Origin: Calcarisporiella thermophila CBS 279.70
Taxonomy: Eukaryota > Calcarisporiellomycota
Direction of reading: 5' to 3'
NCBI RefSeq assembly: GCF_041956535.1
Contig: NW_027192206.1
Span: 62,001-126,000, forward strand
Length of the DNA: 64,000 nucleotides
Shown: positions 21,191-32,103 of the stretch, piece by piece
Position numbering within the stretch: the first letter of the stretch is position 1
Layout: each line of letters starts with the position of its first letter
The notes under the pieces: generated by a model
Databases searched by the model: none
What the model was told of the DNA's origin: nothing
Seen by the model: only the letters and a program-made list of their open reading frames with translations
Position numbers and translations under genes: made by a program

Positions 21191-23609
21191 GTTGCATAGC
21201 ATTTCGCAATGCATGTTGCTCCAACTTTTGCCATATTAACTCTCGTTCCTTTAGTTTTTGCTTCTCTCTGGAGGCGAGATGGGAATTCCTGTTTAATTCC
21301 GTTGCATCCGAACAAATATAGCATAGTGACACTTACTCGGCCTTGTTCTGCTTGAACTGATTTGTGCATTGATCGAAGAGCTGAGGATTAACATTCATAA
21401 AGAATTTGAGGGCATTGAAGATTAAATTATGGATATTGCTGCCATAACATAAATGATGAGTTTAGGTTTCATCACGATTCCATTCATGAGTGCCATACCG
21501 ATTCCAATGGCCCTTCGAATTCTGATATAGCGCGGGAAATACAATCGGCATTATAACCTCCACATTGTCCGTCATGAGCTTGGCAATGTAGTCGTTGCTC
21601 CAAAATAACAGTGCCCTTTCAGCCACCTGTAGCGGAGAAGTAAAGGCGGGTAAGTATCCAGGTTAGATTGCCAATGGATTTTCATGCCTATATTATTTTT
21701 TCCAATGTTTACCTGAAAATGAGGTCGATTGATGCATTGTGCAATCTGCTGAAAGAGGGGCACTTGAATATTCAGGAATTCGTGCGGGTCGATGGCATCG
21801 AGGATTTCCTCAATCTCGTGCAAAAACATCACCTCTTTTGAACTATTAGTCTTGGGCCAAAAACGAAGCAAGCCATGAATAACCTTTTAAAGGAGAGCAG
21901 TGTTAAATATCTCGTTAGTTGTGTAGGGAAGATCATAGGTATAAAGTTATACCTCTTGGGTAAGTGAAGGATCCTTCTCCAGGAATTGTACAATACAATA
22001 GGCAAGCTGTGGATGATAAAGGGCGAGTGACTTCGACTTGTGTAATGGAATGAGTGTGCGGGCCAGAAAAACTTTGTGCTCTTCTCGTAGAGGCAGAGCA
22101 AACCCGTTAATGATACTATACAATAAAATATAGCCGAAAAGGAGGCCCAAGTTAATAAAGAGAGGGCTAGCAGCAGAATTGAGAGACGCATCACCTTCCC
22201 AAAATTTCCAGCAACTCTGCAATGCCATTATGCCTTTCAGTCTCATAGATAAACTGAAAAAATATGTTGTTGATCCACTTTCGTATGAAAGCCCGATGGT
22301 TAAGGAATTTGCCGTAGATTCGATGGAGGGTGGTTTTCAAAAAGTCTCGCTCACGTGGATCCTCACTATCAAATAGATCAAGGAGCTTGAAAGGGGAAGA
22401 GGAGAGGTTACAGGCTTGGAATATTGGAGCTATATGCATGGCAAAGAGGCCAATGCGTACCTGGATAATAAACCGTTGATCAATATATTTTTTGCCTATG
22501 GAAGTATTGAATTCGGGAGACTCGACAAATCGCAAGAATATTTCGTATACAATCTGCAGGTGAGGCCATGCGAGATCGAGCACCGGCTCGTCCTCCTCGG
22601 GATCGAAGGCGTCTCCAACCGGGTTGGTTTGCGGAGGTATTGTGCGGAAAAGATTAGAGGAAAACTAGAGGGTGCCCAATATAACCGACATAAGTAAATT
22701 GAACCAATTCAACGAAGGTTTGGATAAATAGGGCTACCATGGACACAATCCCGGAATAAACAGGCTCGGTAAGCACGTTTCTGTTCAAGCTGATGTACTC
22801 TAGAATTTCTGTTAGCGTATGTCGCTTAATCTCCTTGCCCTCAAGGTCGGCAGATGCATCATTGAAATCGAACACCACGGAGCATTGACGAAGTTTTCTT
22901 AGCAACAGCTCTTGCCGTGCACTCTGGTTCACCTCTATCAGTATTAAGCAGAGGGAAAGTGATTCATATTAGAATGCGGCAATTCACGCGAAATTCTGGG
23001 CCAATCACTACCGTAGAATCCTGCCAGTTTCTCTAGCTTTACGGGCTCACTCTCAGTCGTGTGGAAGCGTGAGGAGCGTTGCCGCCGAGGAGGTTTGACA
23101 AATGCTAAGGTGTCCTTGGGTGCACTGCGCATTCGACCGAGCGGCCCGTTTTTGGATAACTCCCTATCCCCCTGTTTCGCGTTTGGATTAGGCGCATCGC
23201 TAGTGTATGTCTGAGTGGTCGGGCCGTTCAGTATTATATTCCAATGAAAGGTTTAAAAACAGGTCATTTACGCTATTTAATCCACTGCTATTCACTACGA
23301 TTACGGGGGTTGAAGACCCCTTCGCCGATTTTGATGAAGAGGAAGAGGACCATGAGTTAGAGCGTCGCGGGGCTTGTTGTTTTTGGCTTCCTCCGCTCGC
23401 CCCACCACCACGCTTATGCCCGTTGCCATTCTTGGAGTTGGATCCCTGCAGCTTTTGCCCATGTTTCTGCTGGTCGTTGTTACCTTTATTTCTTGAGAGC
23501 TGTTAGCAAAGAGTTAAGGATGGACATTCGAAACATATAGAGAGAATCAGAAGTCTTATAAGATAAAGACTGTAAAATAAAAAGGATACGACTCCTTTGA
23601 GCCCTTTCA
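20680..23609 (-). CDS. Protein phosphatase 2A B56 (B'/PR61) regulatory subunit
   Basis: Targets the PP2A core to substrates through a HEAT-like fold (family knowledge). On the minus strand the first exon (ATG 23609) reads MKGLKGV, typical of fungal B56 proteins. It is followed by a Gln/Gly/Ser-rich N-terminal exon. The conserved core includes [80 protein letters not shown] and [19 protein letters not shown]. It continues with [57 protein letters not shown] and [20 protein letters not shown]. The final exons are charged and include [20 protein letters not shown], ending TGA at 20682-20680. About ten or more exons; exact borders not all resolved. Its 3' end is duplicated at about 17.2-17.6 kb. 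Confidence 0.92.
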
Positions 23610-24479
23610 TTGTAAGAGATGTCTAGTTCTAAAGCGTGTCGTCGATCTAAGCCGAATCACAAGGTTATTTCGCTAATTCGCGGGAAAAATCAGATGATGA
23701 TAGGCTTGCTACCTCAGTAAGAAATAAATATATGCGCTTAATTCCGTCAAAAACAGAGTATAGAATAGGGTAGACCAGATCTAGCGATCAAAATCTTTTC
23801 CTCTCTTTCCTTCTTTAAGTTAACCGTTTCAATTCTGTCCTCTTCGTTACACAGCCCAGGATATTCTACTGTGGAAAATGGGATATACTTGAGAATTGCC
23901 AAATGCAGTCACAAATGTTTGATCGAACAAACTCCCTTTGGTTAGCGTCTATATATTTAGAGAAGGGATGGCAGGCGCCGTTTTGATTTTCCACCCCACC
24001 TAGGCCTTCGGCATTATTCTCTTGCCAGATATGTGTCTTCAATTTTGCTTTTCCCCCCAGTTATCTGGCACGGAAGTCCTTCACCACAAACCTGAATTTC
24101 AGGGAGCTCGAGCACAGTGTGACAACCTATTTCTTCTATGGATTTTATTTGTTTAAACAAAATCCAACTCTATGTCGATGCCTTTCTATTAAGCGAAATA
24201 CCATTCAGCTAGATAAAACTTTCTATCTCTCCTTCAGAGCCTAAACAAATCTCCACGTTACATAAGTTTCCGGCGATTTTATTAACAAAGAAATTAGTCT
24301 ACACAGTACAAGGATTAAAAAATGGTGGTCAACGATAAAAAATGGCTAGTGTGTATTGACAATGGAGAGGTGGGGCGATTCCTTATTTAAAGTGAGGATA
24401 ATCGACTCTGGATCCATCAAGTTTGGGTGATTCACTTGGATCCATTCTGCGAGAGTAGGATGCAGGGACGTACTCAACC
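23610..24479. other. Intergenic region between the PP2A-B56 5' end and the RTT109 3' end
   Basis: About 870 bp with no supported coding region. It holds the B56 promoter and RTT109 3' UTR by position. Confidence 0.5.
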
Positions 24480-25910
24480 CTAGGTTTTCTTTCGTTTGAT
24501 GAACCCTGCCCCAAGCACGTTAACAGCCACAGGCTCCATTTTTCTTTTCTCACTCTCCTTATAGGCCGCTTTAACATCCTGCTCCTGGGCCGTGTTTGAG
24601 CCTTCCACGCGTATTATTGCTGGAGTTGGCAACCCCAGTTTCTGCGATATTCTGTACCAACGCTTTGTCGATGCTATAGAGTGCTCTTGTGAGGAAAAGT
24701 CGAGGGAAAGAAAGTCGTTGACGACTCGTGTGAACACCTCAGCCGATAGCTCGCCATTAACGTGTTCAGTTGTGGATAGCGTGGAATTCCCTTCCTTTGA
24801 AGCAGCCTCGTCCGCTCTTTCTCCTAGCGCTGTTTCATGCCCAAGTTCTACTACATAAAACCCGGTTACTCGCCCTGCACCGCATTCCTCACCTACACTG
24901 AGCACTTCCCAGAACTCCTCAACACTGCCTCCTTTTCGGTTTTCATTTCCCTCCTCGTTTTCGTCCATTGCATTGTAATTCTGGAGTATCCGCGCTTTAG
25001 GATCGTCCTCGAACCGAGGAATAGCCACGTGTGCGCGAGCCAATTTGGGGTAGGGATAGCCATACGTCCACACAAACGGCTGCTTATCTGCCTCGTTGGT
25101 TGCAGTTGCAAGGGTATAACGGAGGATTGCTTGCGCCTCAAGCTGGGAAAACGAACCAGGAATAAACCACCAGCCTCTGGCTTTCACTCCACTCAGATGC
25201 ATCCCCTCAGTACCGCTCTTTGTTTCGTTGCCACTGGGTATTATTCCAGCTAACACGTCAAGCCACCAGATGGCGAGACGCCGATCTCCGGCAACACGCT
25301 TCATTGGGTTCTCCCCACTTCCTGCGAAGAGGTACTGCCTCTGCGCCCTTGCAAACACGTGCACTTTTGTGGAAGAATAAGCTTTGCAAGTGGAGGTAAG
25401 AGAACGCAAATACGCAACGACTAGAGCCTTGGTTGGAGAAATGGATGAGCGGTATGGGTAGTTACCAGAGGAGTCCACTTTGGAGATGTATATGATACGG
25501 CTTGGCAAGCTTTTTCCGTCTTCGTTGAACACATATTCGTATACATTAAGAGCGCTAATTAACACCTCTTCATCTTGCTTGGTACGTTCGATAATTTTCT
25601 CGCTTTCTTCTCCGAATTTCTTTAAATTGCTCCCTTCATTTTCTCCCTTTTCGCCCTGATTCTTATTATTTGAAGGGGATCGCCAACCGAGAATGAATAA
25701 GCTCTCGCGACATCGCCATGTATTTTCTTTATCTTCGATAGCCGTTTTGTCAGAGGAATAGAGAGGGCGGGTTGGAGTAGAGCGTGTACAAGCGGTGTGG
25801 AGAACAAAAGTATCGGCGCGTGGAAGCTTGGACAGCTGTGAATGGAGATGAGTCTCCACCCATTTCGCCATCGACATGCTTGAAATATTAAGGATCGAAC
25901 GCGTTAGCAC
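24480..25910 (-). CDS. RTT109: Histone acetyltransferase Rtt109 (H3K56), 476 aa
   Basis: Fungal-specific p300/CBP-fold acetyltransferase that acetylates histone H3 K56 and N-terminal lysines with chaperones Asf1/Vps75, in DNA replication and repair (family knowledge). One uninterrupted reading frame. Conserved segments: THLHSQLSKLPRADTFVLHT near the N-terminus, RIIYISKVDSSGN, ALVVAYLRSLTS, FARAQRQYLFAGSGENPMKR followed by LAIWWLDVL (the Rtt109 signature, about residues 185-225), GWWFIPG, and FVWTYGYPYPKLARAHVAIP. The C-terminal half has an acidic, poorly conserved insert, then FVVNDFLSLDFSSQE-like and KRK-rich tail sequence. It ends at TAG (24482-24480). The start may be M1 or the internal Met at residue 12 or 14. 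Length is near the 400-500 aa usual for the family. Confidence 0.87.
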   Translation of the reverse strand: MLTRSILNISSMSMAKWVETHLHSQLSKLPRADTFVLHTACTRSTPTRPLYSSDKTAIEDKENTWRCRESLFILGWRSPSNNKNQGEKGENEGSNLKKFGEESEKIIERTKQDEEVLISALNVYEYVFNEDGKSLPSRIIYISKVDSSGNYPYRSSISPTKALVVAYLRSLTSTCKAYSSTKVHVFARAQRQYLFAGSGENPMKRVAGDRRLAIWWLDVLAGIIPSGNETKSGTEGMHLSGVKARGWWFIPGSFSQLEAQAILRYTLATATNEADKQPFVWTYGYPYPKLARAHVAIPRFEDDPKARILQNYNAMDENEEGNENRKGGSVEEFWEVLSVGEECGAGRVTGFYVVELGHETALGERADEAASKEGNSTLSTTEHVNGELSAEVFTRVVNDFLSLDFSSQEHSIASTKRWYRISQKLGLPTPAIIRVEGSNTAQEQDVKAAYKESEKRKMEPVAVNVLGAGFIKRKKT

Positions 25911-26129
25911 AAAGTTAAAGTCACCTCTACGCGCAATTAGTGTTTAGTAGTCAATTGTGACTATCCAACCATAATTTGTTGAGGGTGGCTATAGAATTTT
26001 CTAAAGATTCTATTTCCACCCAGCCAAGCTCATAAATTGGCCCATTTTCTCCACCTTTGTAGCCTTTGTACACTTCTCTTCATTTTCATTTTTTCTTTTC
26101 GAATCACTCACATACAATCCAAATTATAA

Positions 26130-27069
26130 ATGACTGAACAACGCCCTCTCCCTCCAGGATGGTAAATTACTTTTCAAATTTTCTTGATTTTCAATTCATG
26201 ACTAATCCCGGCCCGCTCTCTCCACCAGGATTGAGCAATGGGACCAGGCATCTCAGCGCCCCTACTACGTCGACACAACTCGAAATCCTCCCTACATCAC
26301 CTGGGATGATCCACGCCAAACCCCAACTACATCCTCCCCCTATCCCGCCCCCGCCCATGGCATGCCCTCTCCCATGAGCATGCCTGGCACCAATTCTCCC
26401 TCGACGAACGTAGCAATGCCCGCGGGACCGGGCGCCGGAGGATTCTCCATGCCGGGTGGAAATCAATCTACTTCTGGTCCTGGTGGATTCATGATGCCTG
26501 GAAATAATGCAGGTGGAATGCCAACCCCCGACACAAAAGGTGCCTTCCCGGAGCCGCAAGCATATCCCCCGCAATCATCTCCCTATCCGCCAGCTGGGAG
26601 TCCCTACCCCCAGCAGGGCGGCCAGTCAAGCCCATATGGCCAGCCCCTACCCCCACAAGGCGGAGCAGCTCCCTATCCTGGGCAGCCACACCCTGGTGGT
26701 GCGGGTGAATCCTCTTCCTACGGCGGAGCCCAAGTTCCAGGCCAAGTTCCGGGCCAAGGACAGGAGCAGCAAGAGAAGGGCCTAATGGGCAACCTTGTTG
26801 GTGCAGGAGTGGGTATGGCTGCGGCCCATTATTTCACGAAACCGAAACCCAACCAGCAGCAGTATTATCCTGCGCAAGGAGGGAGCGGCGGCTACTATCC
26901 ACCCCCTCAGCAGCAAGGCGGTGTAAGCGGTATGGGCAAGTTTGGTGCGTTGGCCGCGGGTGGTATTGGTGGAGCATTGCTTGCGTCTGCAGCTGGCAAG
27001 ATTTTCGGTGGCGGTCATGGACATCACCATCACCACTATGGACATAAGCACAAGGGCTTCTTCAAATAA
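26130..27069 (+). CDS. WW-domain protein with Pro/Gly/Gln-rich body and His-rich C-terminus (290 aa)
   Basis: Two exons: 26130-26161 and 26229-27069, split within the WW domain (GGATG|GTAAAT to CCAG|G). The N-terminus reads LPPGWIEQWD, then RPYYVDTTRNPPYITWDDPR: a WW domain with two Trp, the Tyr-Tyr pair and a terminal Pro, expected to bind Pro-rich ligands. It is followed by about 150 residues rich in Pro, Gly, Gln and Tyr (YPPxxSPYP repeats), a small-residue hydrophobic stretch GALAAGGIGGALLASAAGKI, and a GHGHHHHHYGHKH tail ending GFFK. Such WW/PGQ-rich proteins are common in basal fungi but uncharacterised. The His tail could bind metal (inference). No signal peptide. Confidence 0.85.
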
Positions 27070-28480
27070 ACTGGCTAGAGTTTCTGAATAATATAATATT
27101 AGTCGAGGTATGCTTTTGTCCTCTGCAACTTATGCTCCAGATCTCGTAATTTGTTATCTTTTTCGTTTCCGTTGTTTTCTTTTCTTGATTTGTATTTGGC
27201 ATCATACTAAACATTAACTGCTGTCACCCCGCCGAAACCTTGGGCAAATTCTGAGCTTCATGCCATCCCACTCTACACCACTACAATAAATTGCAAAACG
27301 TCCTATCCTCCTTGAAGTTGGAGTTTGGTCAAATATAGCATCCGGTCCAGGCAAAAAGATCCTCCTTTATTATCTACATTGGATTGTAATGGGGAGGTTT
27401 CTAGTGCTATAGGCCCCCTCTTCTTGACCAAAGAATCCCGGATCATATCCGTAGCCTGAGGTGTCTATAAAATACTTTTTGTATATTATGTAGGAGAATG
27501 AGAGTGATAAGACTAAGAGAATTAGGCCAACAAGGTCTAATAGTCATGACCTAGGGTTGAGAGTTCTGTTTCAAAGCCAGCACGATTCTTTGGCCCTTGC
27601 AGGTTTCCAAGTCTTGCCTGGTTGCATATTTTCATGTTCCCAAACAGGGGGCAGAGTGAGACGAGAGGTACAGCAGTAATGAGCAATCAATAAAGAAAAC
27701 GGGCGTGCAAAAATACAAGTTCGATATGCACCAGATAGCGAGCCCGAGAGCTATACTAAGACCGCTTTCCCTACTGCCGCTACTGGGCTTCCCCTTCTTC
27801 CCTAAACGTGCGTTCAATACAGGGTTTTGGTGACTGCTTGAATTCGTGTCGATTTACTTGGCACAAAGCCATATTGAGAAGAAGAAGTGGGTTTTTCCCA
27901 TTACTCAATCCCAACTCTGCCAGTCGCTATAGAATCGAGAATTCCAGAGTTTGTCGAATGGGCATAGAGCAATGCATTGAATGCTGCAAAAGTAAAAATA
28001 ACATAAGGACTCTCAAATGGAAAAATAAGTGAAGAAAATAAGAGGGCAGCATTGGGTCCTCTTATCCCTAACTCTGGCTCTTTTATCTCAATCAGGCGGT
28101 CATATTGATAGCGGGGTGGCAATGGGCCCCTATAAGAGTGGGAAGAGAAAATTGTCGTATTCCTATAACATGGAAAAATACACGGCTCTGGACGCTATAG
28201 GAGAGGAAGAAGGCTGCTGTAGAAAGAGGAAGTAGCCCGTGTTCAGAGAGACGAGGAGGGGCCCACTTTATTCTCTTGTTGTATTTTTAGGACTCGCCTA
28301 TCGTAGTAATCCATTTCAGTGGCCTATTTACTACAAATTCAGGGGTTGGATTTGACACTCTAAAATTTGCTCAACCTAAAGTGAAAAAAGAAACTTGATT
28401 TATCATCTTTTCACTTTTTTTCTCTTTCATCGACACACTTCTTCATCAATCCTCCTCGAAGTTGTTCTAGAATCAGGCCG
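27070..28480. other. Intergenic region, no recognised gene
   Basis: About 1.4 kb. Open frames at 27632-27817 (minus), 27901-28122 (minus) and 28029-28235 (plus) have no splice-supported extension or recognisable domain. The first about 150 bp after 27069 are T-rich 3' UTR-like sequence. Confidence 0.45.
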
Positions 28481-29169
28481 ATGGCGAATGCAAAAGGTAA
28501 TGCATCAGACATGTTGTTTTTTCTGGATGCGTATTCACGAATGTTTCCTCGAACTCCATGATCTATTATTTTTTTCCCCTTCAAATCCTATCATTAATCA
28601 CCTCGATGTAGTTCCCCGCAACTTCCGACTTCTAGAGGAACTAGAAAAGGGCGAAAAGGGTCTTGGAGACAGAACATGTAGCTATGGCCTTGCAGATGGA
28701 GATGATATTATGATGACGAATTGGAACGGAACGATTCTAGGCCCTTCCCATGTTTGTACACCTCCTACCCTCTCCCATAGCCCTCTGATCTCACATCCTC
28801 CATGCATTCCTTTGCTTGACTAGACTGTTCACGAAAATCGCATCTATAGCCTTCGCCTCCATTGTGACGAGAATTACCCTGATTCTCCTCCGCAGGTCTT
28901 TTTCGTGTCGCGTATCAATCTGCCATGTGTCAACCAACAGACAGGCCGTGTGGAACCTTCTCGACTGGGGTGTCTTAACTCATGGAGACGGTCGTATTCG
29001 ATGGAGACGGTCTTGACCGAGCTGCGAAGGTAAAATACAAACCATTGTAGAATAAAAGGATCTCGCAATAGTTGTCTATATTCTGATGACCCTTCCTGCC
29101 TATTCCAGGGAAATGGCGAACCCTCACAACAGGAAGCTGCCGCAGCCCCCCGAAGGCTCCACCTTTTAA
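28481..29169 (+). CDS. MMS2: Ubiquitin-conjugating enzyme variant Mms2/UEV1 (140 aa)
   Basis: Non-catalytic E2-like partner of Ubc13 that directs K63-linked ubiquitin chains in error-free post-replication repair (family knowledge). Four exons, 28481-28496, 28612-28751, 28824-29029 and 29109-29169, give exactly 141 codons with TAA. Sequence blocks: [57 protein letters not shown], then [17 protein letters not shown] and [13 protein letters not shown]. These align end to end with UEV proteins, and no active-site Cys is present at the E2 position, as expected for UEVs. The length equals the usual 138-145 aa. It neighbours RTT109 and shares the theme of replication-damage tolerance, although physical linkage is probably incidental. 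Confidence 0.95.
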
Positions 29170-29583
29170 ATCTCCCCCTCCCCCCTTGTTTTTCCACGGC
29201 TTTTTATGTGTATATTCCCCCTCTTTTTTCTACACTCTTTTATTTTCTCGGTTGGATTTTTTTTTAATATTTTGAGGTGACGGATGAACTTTTAACATTC
29301 CCCAACGGTCAATAGGATTTCTTTTTTTTTTCATAATTGACATTATGAAATGAAGAATACTGCAAGTGGCCAATTTTATTCGGCTCATGGTGCAAAGCAC
29401 TCTTTCTTCACGCTCTGTATGACTGTTGAGTGGCTAAGCTAACGAAAGTTAGAATTTATGTTTTTCATATTCAGACCTCGAAACGCAGACCTTTGAATGG
29501 GACTCTTTGCATATGATTTGTTTAGAATATAATCTTCTTAATGCCTGTATGATCTAATAATACATAAATCCAGTGTATAAGTA

Positions 29584-31262
29584 ATGACACATCACCAGAA
29601 ACAAACCAAACCCTCAGACATCCCCATAGATGCCGGAACGCAACCAGATGAGTATTATGACAAAGTGCTCTTTTGGCCGCGGGCTTGGGCTCGGAGATGC
29701 CTCGTCCCGCTGGTAAGAGCCGAAACCGATATACTTGCTCGTTTTCAGGTATGATAGTGATGGGACCCTTTGCTTCTATTGCAGGAATGGATCTAAATGG
29801 AATTGTGCGTTGTTTCGATGAAACATAGAGAGCAGTGCGGTATCCGGTGTTAGATGATTTTTTCATGTGGACTGCAAACCTGGGAACGCATACATTTTTC
29901 ATGGTGATGCTACCGCTCCTCTTCTGGTTTGGGTACTCTGAGTATGGGCGAGGGTAAGTTGGCTGATGTGCTGGCTCTAGCCACTCTTGACGGTGAATTA
30001 ATCCTTCTGCCTGTGGCCCTAACTTAGGCTTGTGATGCTCAGTGGGTGTGGGGTCATACTAAGCTCTCTTCTCAAGGATTTTCTCTGCCTCCCGCGTCCG
30101 TTTGCTCCCCCCCTGATTCGTCTCTCCCTCTCTAGCTCCACCAGCGCCGAGTATGGATTCCCGTCGACCCACTCCACCAATTCAGTCTCCATCTCGCTGT
30201 TTTTCCTCTCGCATCTCCTTAGCGCTACTTCCTCACCCTCGCCTTTTCTGGTTGCTCTCATCGCATTCTACTGCTTTAGTGTGGTTTTTGGGCGGCTCTA
30301 CTGCGGGATGCACAGCCTGACGGACGTCATTGGCGGAATCACCATTGGCGCCGGACTCTGGGCTCTGCAGTTGAAATTCCATCTCATCATCGAGAATTTC
30401 CTCTTCGAGAGTGGGTGGGGCATATGGGCCCCGCTCTTCTTTGTTGCCGCAGGTCTTCTGCTTGTGTGGGTGCACCCGGATCCCGTCGACCGGTGTCCCT
30501 GCTTTGAGGATAGCGTCTGCTTTACGTCTGTGATATTCGGTGTGCTCGGTGGCAGCTGGTATTTTGCTAAAACACCTTATGCTTGGTCGACTCCAACGGT
30601 GGCCACGGTCCCATATGATGTCGGAGCCATTGGTGTTGCCGGCTCGGTGATGCGCATCGTTTTTGGTAGGTGTTCTCTCTCTATGAAGGTTTTTCCGCCT
30701 CTCCCTCCCCCCCCCCCCCACCGCACCCCTCTTACCCAGATGATATGGAATTAATTCGGTGAAAAACATCTCTACTCTAGGCATTATTGTCCTCTTTATC
30801 TGGCGCCTTGTTGCCAAAAAGGCTTGCTATTTCTTGCTCCCTCCCATCTATCGCTCGCTCAACCTTCCTCACCGCAATTTTGAGGTCGCCGCAAAGGACT
30901 ACCGCTCGCTGCACGACGAGCCCATCGGACGCGTGCCATCCGTCATTCACCTCCCAGAGCTGAACCCAGATGCACCTGCCGACGAACGCGATTTCCGTAA
31001 GCGAAGGCAATCGCACTCGGAAAAACACATCCTTGCCGCTGCTAAACCCAACGGGTTCACAGACTCCGTTAAGGGCAAGCCAGTGACGGCGAACGGCGAG
31101 GACAAACGCATTGGTGAAGATATACCCTTGAGATACGATGTTGACATTGTGACCAAGCTCATAGTTTACGCCGGGATCGGTTGGCATGCCGTGTGCACTA
31201 TTCCTGTCCTCTTCGAGTTGATTCCCGGCTTAAGTGTTAGAATTTCCATGGGATTTGCTTGA
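29584..31262 (+). CDS. Dihydrosphingosine-1-phosphate phosphatase (Lcb3/Ysr3 type), 469 aa
   Basis: ER-membrane PAP2-family enzyme that dephosphorylates long-chain-base phosphates, feeding them back to ceramide synthesis (family knowledge). Exons 29584-29748, 29829-29953, 30028-30665 and 30781-31262 join to 470 codons. The N-terminal cytosolic part contains VPLVRAETDILARFQ; then FMWTANLGTHTFFMVMLPLL starts the membrane part. All three PAP2 motifs are intact: KDFLCLPRP (K-x6-RP), FPSTHSTN (PSxH) and GRLYCGMHSLTD (R-x5-H-x3-D). Several hydrophobic segments follow, with a hydrophilic loop rich in Lys/Arg and a final membrane-like segment. The third intron contains a run of 13 C (30707-30719). 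ATG 29584 is the first in frame before the conserved ETDILARFQ. Confidence 0.93.
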
Positions 31263-31810
31263 GTTTATCTATAATTTATACACTTATCTATTTGGTTTAT
31301 TAAAACAAGAAAAAGAGGAAAAAAAAGTAAACACCATCCAAAATCACAACAATGGTCTGCTGCGAATTTATTTTTGATGTCTATTTCACCACGTAGCTCT
31401 TTTCTTTTCTCTCTCTCTCTTTTTTGGAATTTTATGCTAGGGGGTGGCAGTGGGGGGGGTAGGAGATGGTAATAGACGCATAGTTATGGATGCCCACTAG
31501 ATAAGGTAAGAAGAGGCGAAGAAAAGAGAATATAACATACAAGAAATTGAATAGCATAACATAATGGAGCAAGCGAGGAGAAAGTAAAAAAGCGTACACA
31601 TTAAAAAAAGAAAATGAAAAAAAGAGACAAGTTTTGATGAAGATGGACTCACAATGTTTGAAATACAAAAAAAAGTTATCATAAAAAGCACACACACAGA
31701 CAAACAAAATGCATTTTCTTAGATATATTATATCGTCCAGCGTTTTAATAGGGGCGTGGTAAGTCACTTGGCGGCTTTGGAGCACAGAGGTGCCGTTAAT
31801 GGCCCCGGGG
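31263..31810. other. 3' flank of the LCB3-type gene, low complexity
   Basis: About 550 bp with purine- and A-rich stretches (31550-31690). The long minus-strand frame there is compositionally biased and not supported as coding. Confidence 0.45.
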
Positions 31811-32103
31811 TCAGGCCTTTCGGCACAACAGTAAGTGGTGGGTGGGTGGCCACTGGTCAGGATGAAGGCCATAGCGTGGACAACTAGGCTTGTGGTTTGG
31901 AAGCCTACGCACAAATAAGTAAAGACAAAAAATAAAACGGTCAGAAAAAGTAGCGCGCTCGTCTTAGTTGACCGCCCTAGCTATGTTTGGCGAGGGGGAG
32001 GAGAGAAATGGGATGAAACGGAAAAGTACCATTCCTGACAAAGCTCACAAGACACCTTCCAACCGCAGGTGGAGGGGTGAGACCGAATACACTTGCTGGT
32101 CAT
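31811..32103 (-). CDS. Putative 55-aa Cys/His-rich protein, unknown function
   Basis: Two minus-strand exons, 32103-32030 and 31904-31811, join through a canonical GTAC...CGTAG intron of about 125 nt to a 55-residue frame ending TGA. The ATG sits in an excellent context (CCACCATGA) after a polypyrimidine leader. The protein has six Cys and five His, including the segment GWKVSCELCQEWLPNHKPSC, whose CxxC and His/Cys look like a small zinc-binding unit. There is no signal peptide. I do not recognise a family; support is start context, splice sites and cysteine density only, so it could be spurious. Confidence 0.35.

Noticed and set aside
30233-30817. Long minus-strand open frame (194 codons) over the phosphatase gene
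   Set aside because: It is antisense to PAP2 exons with intact catalytic motifs; no domain of its own.
31432-31914. 160-codon minus-strand frame rich in Phe/Cys/Leu
   Set aside because: Composition follows from A-rich DNA; only its first part overlaps the second exon of the 55-aa candidate, in a different frame.
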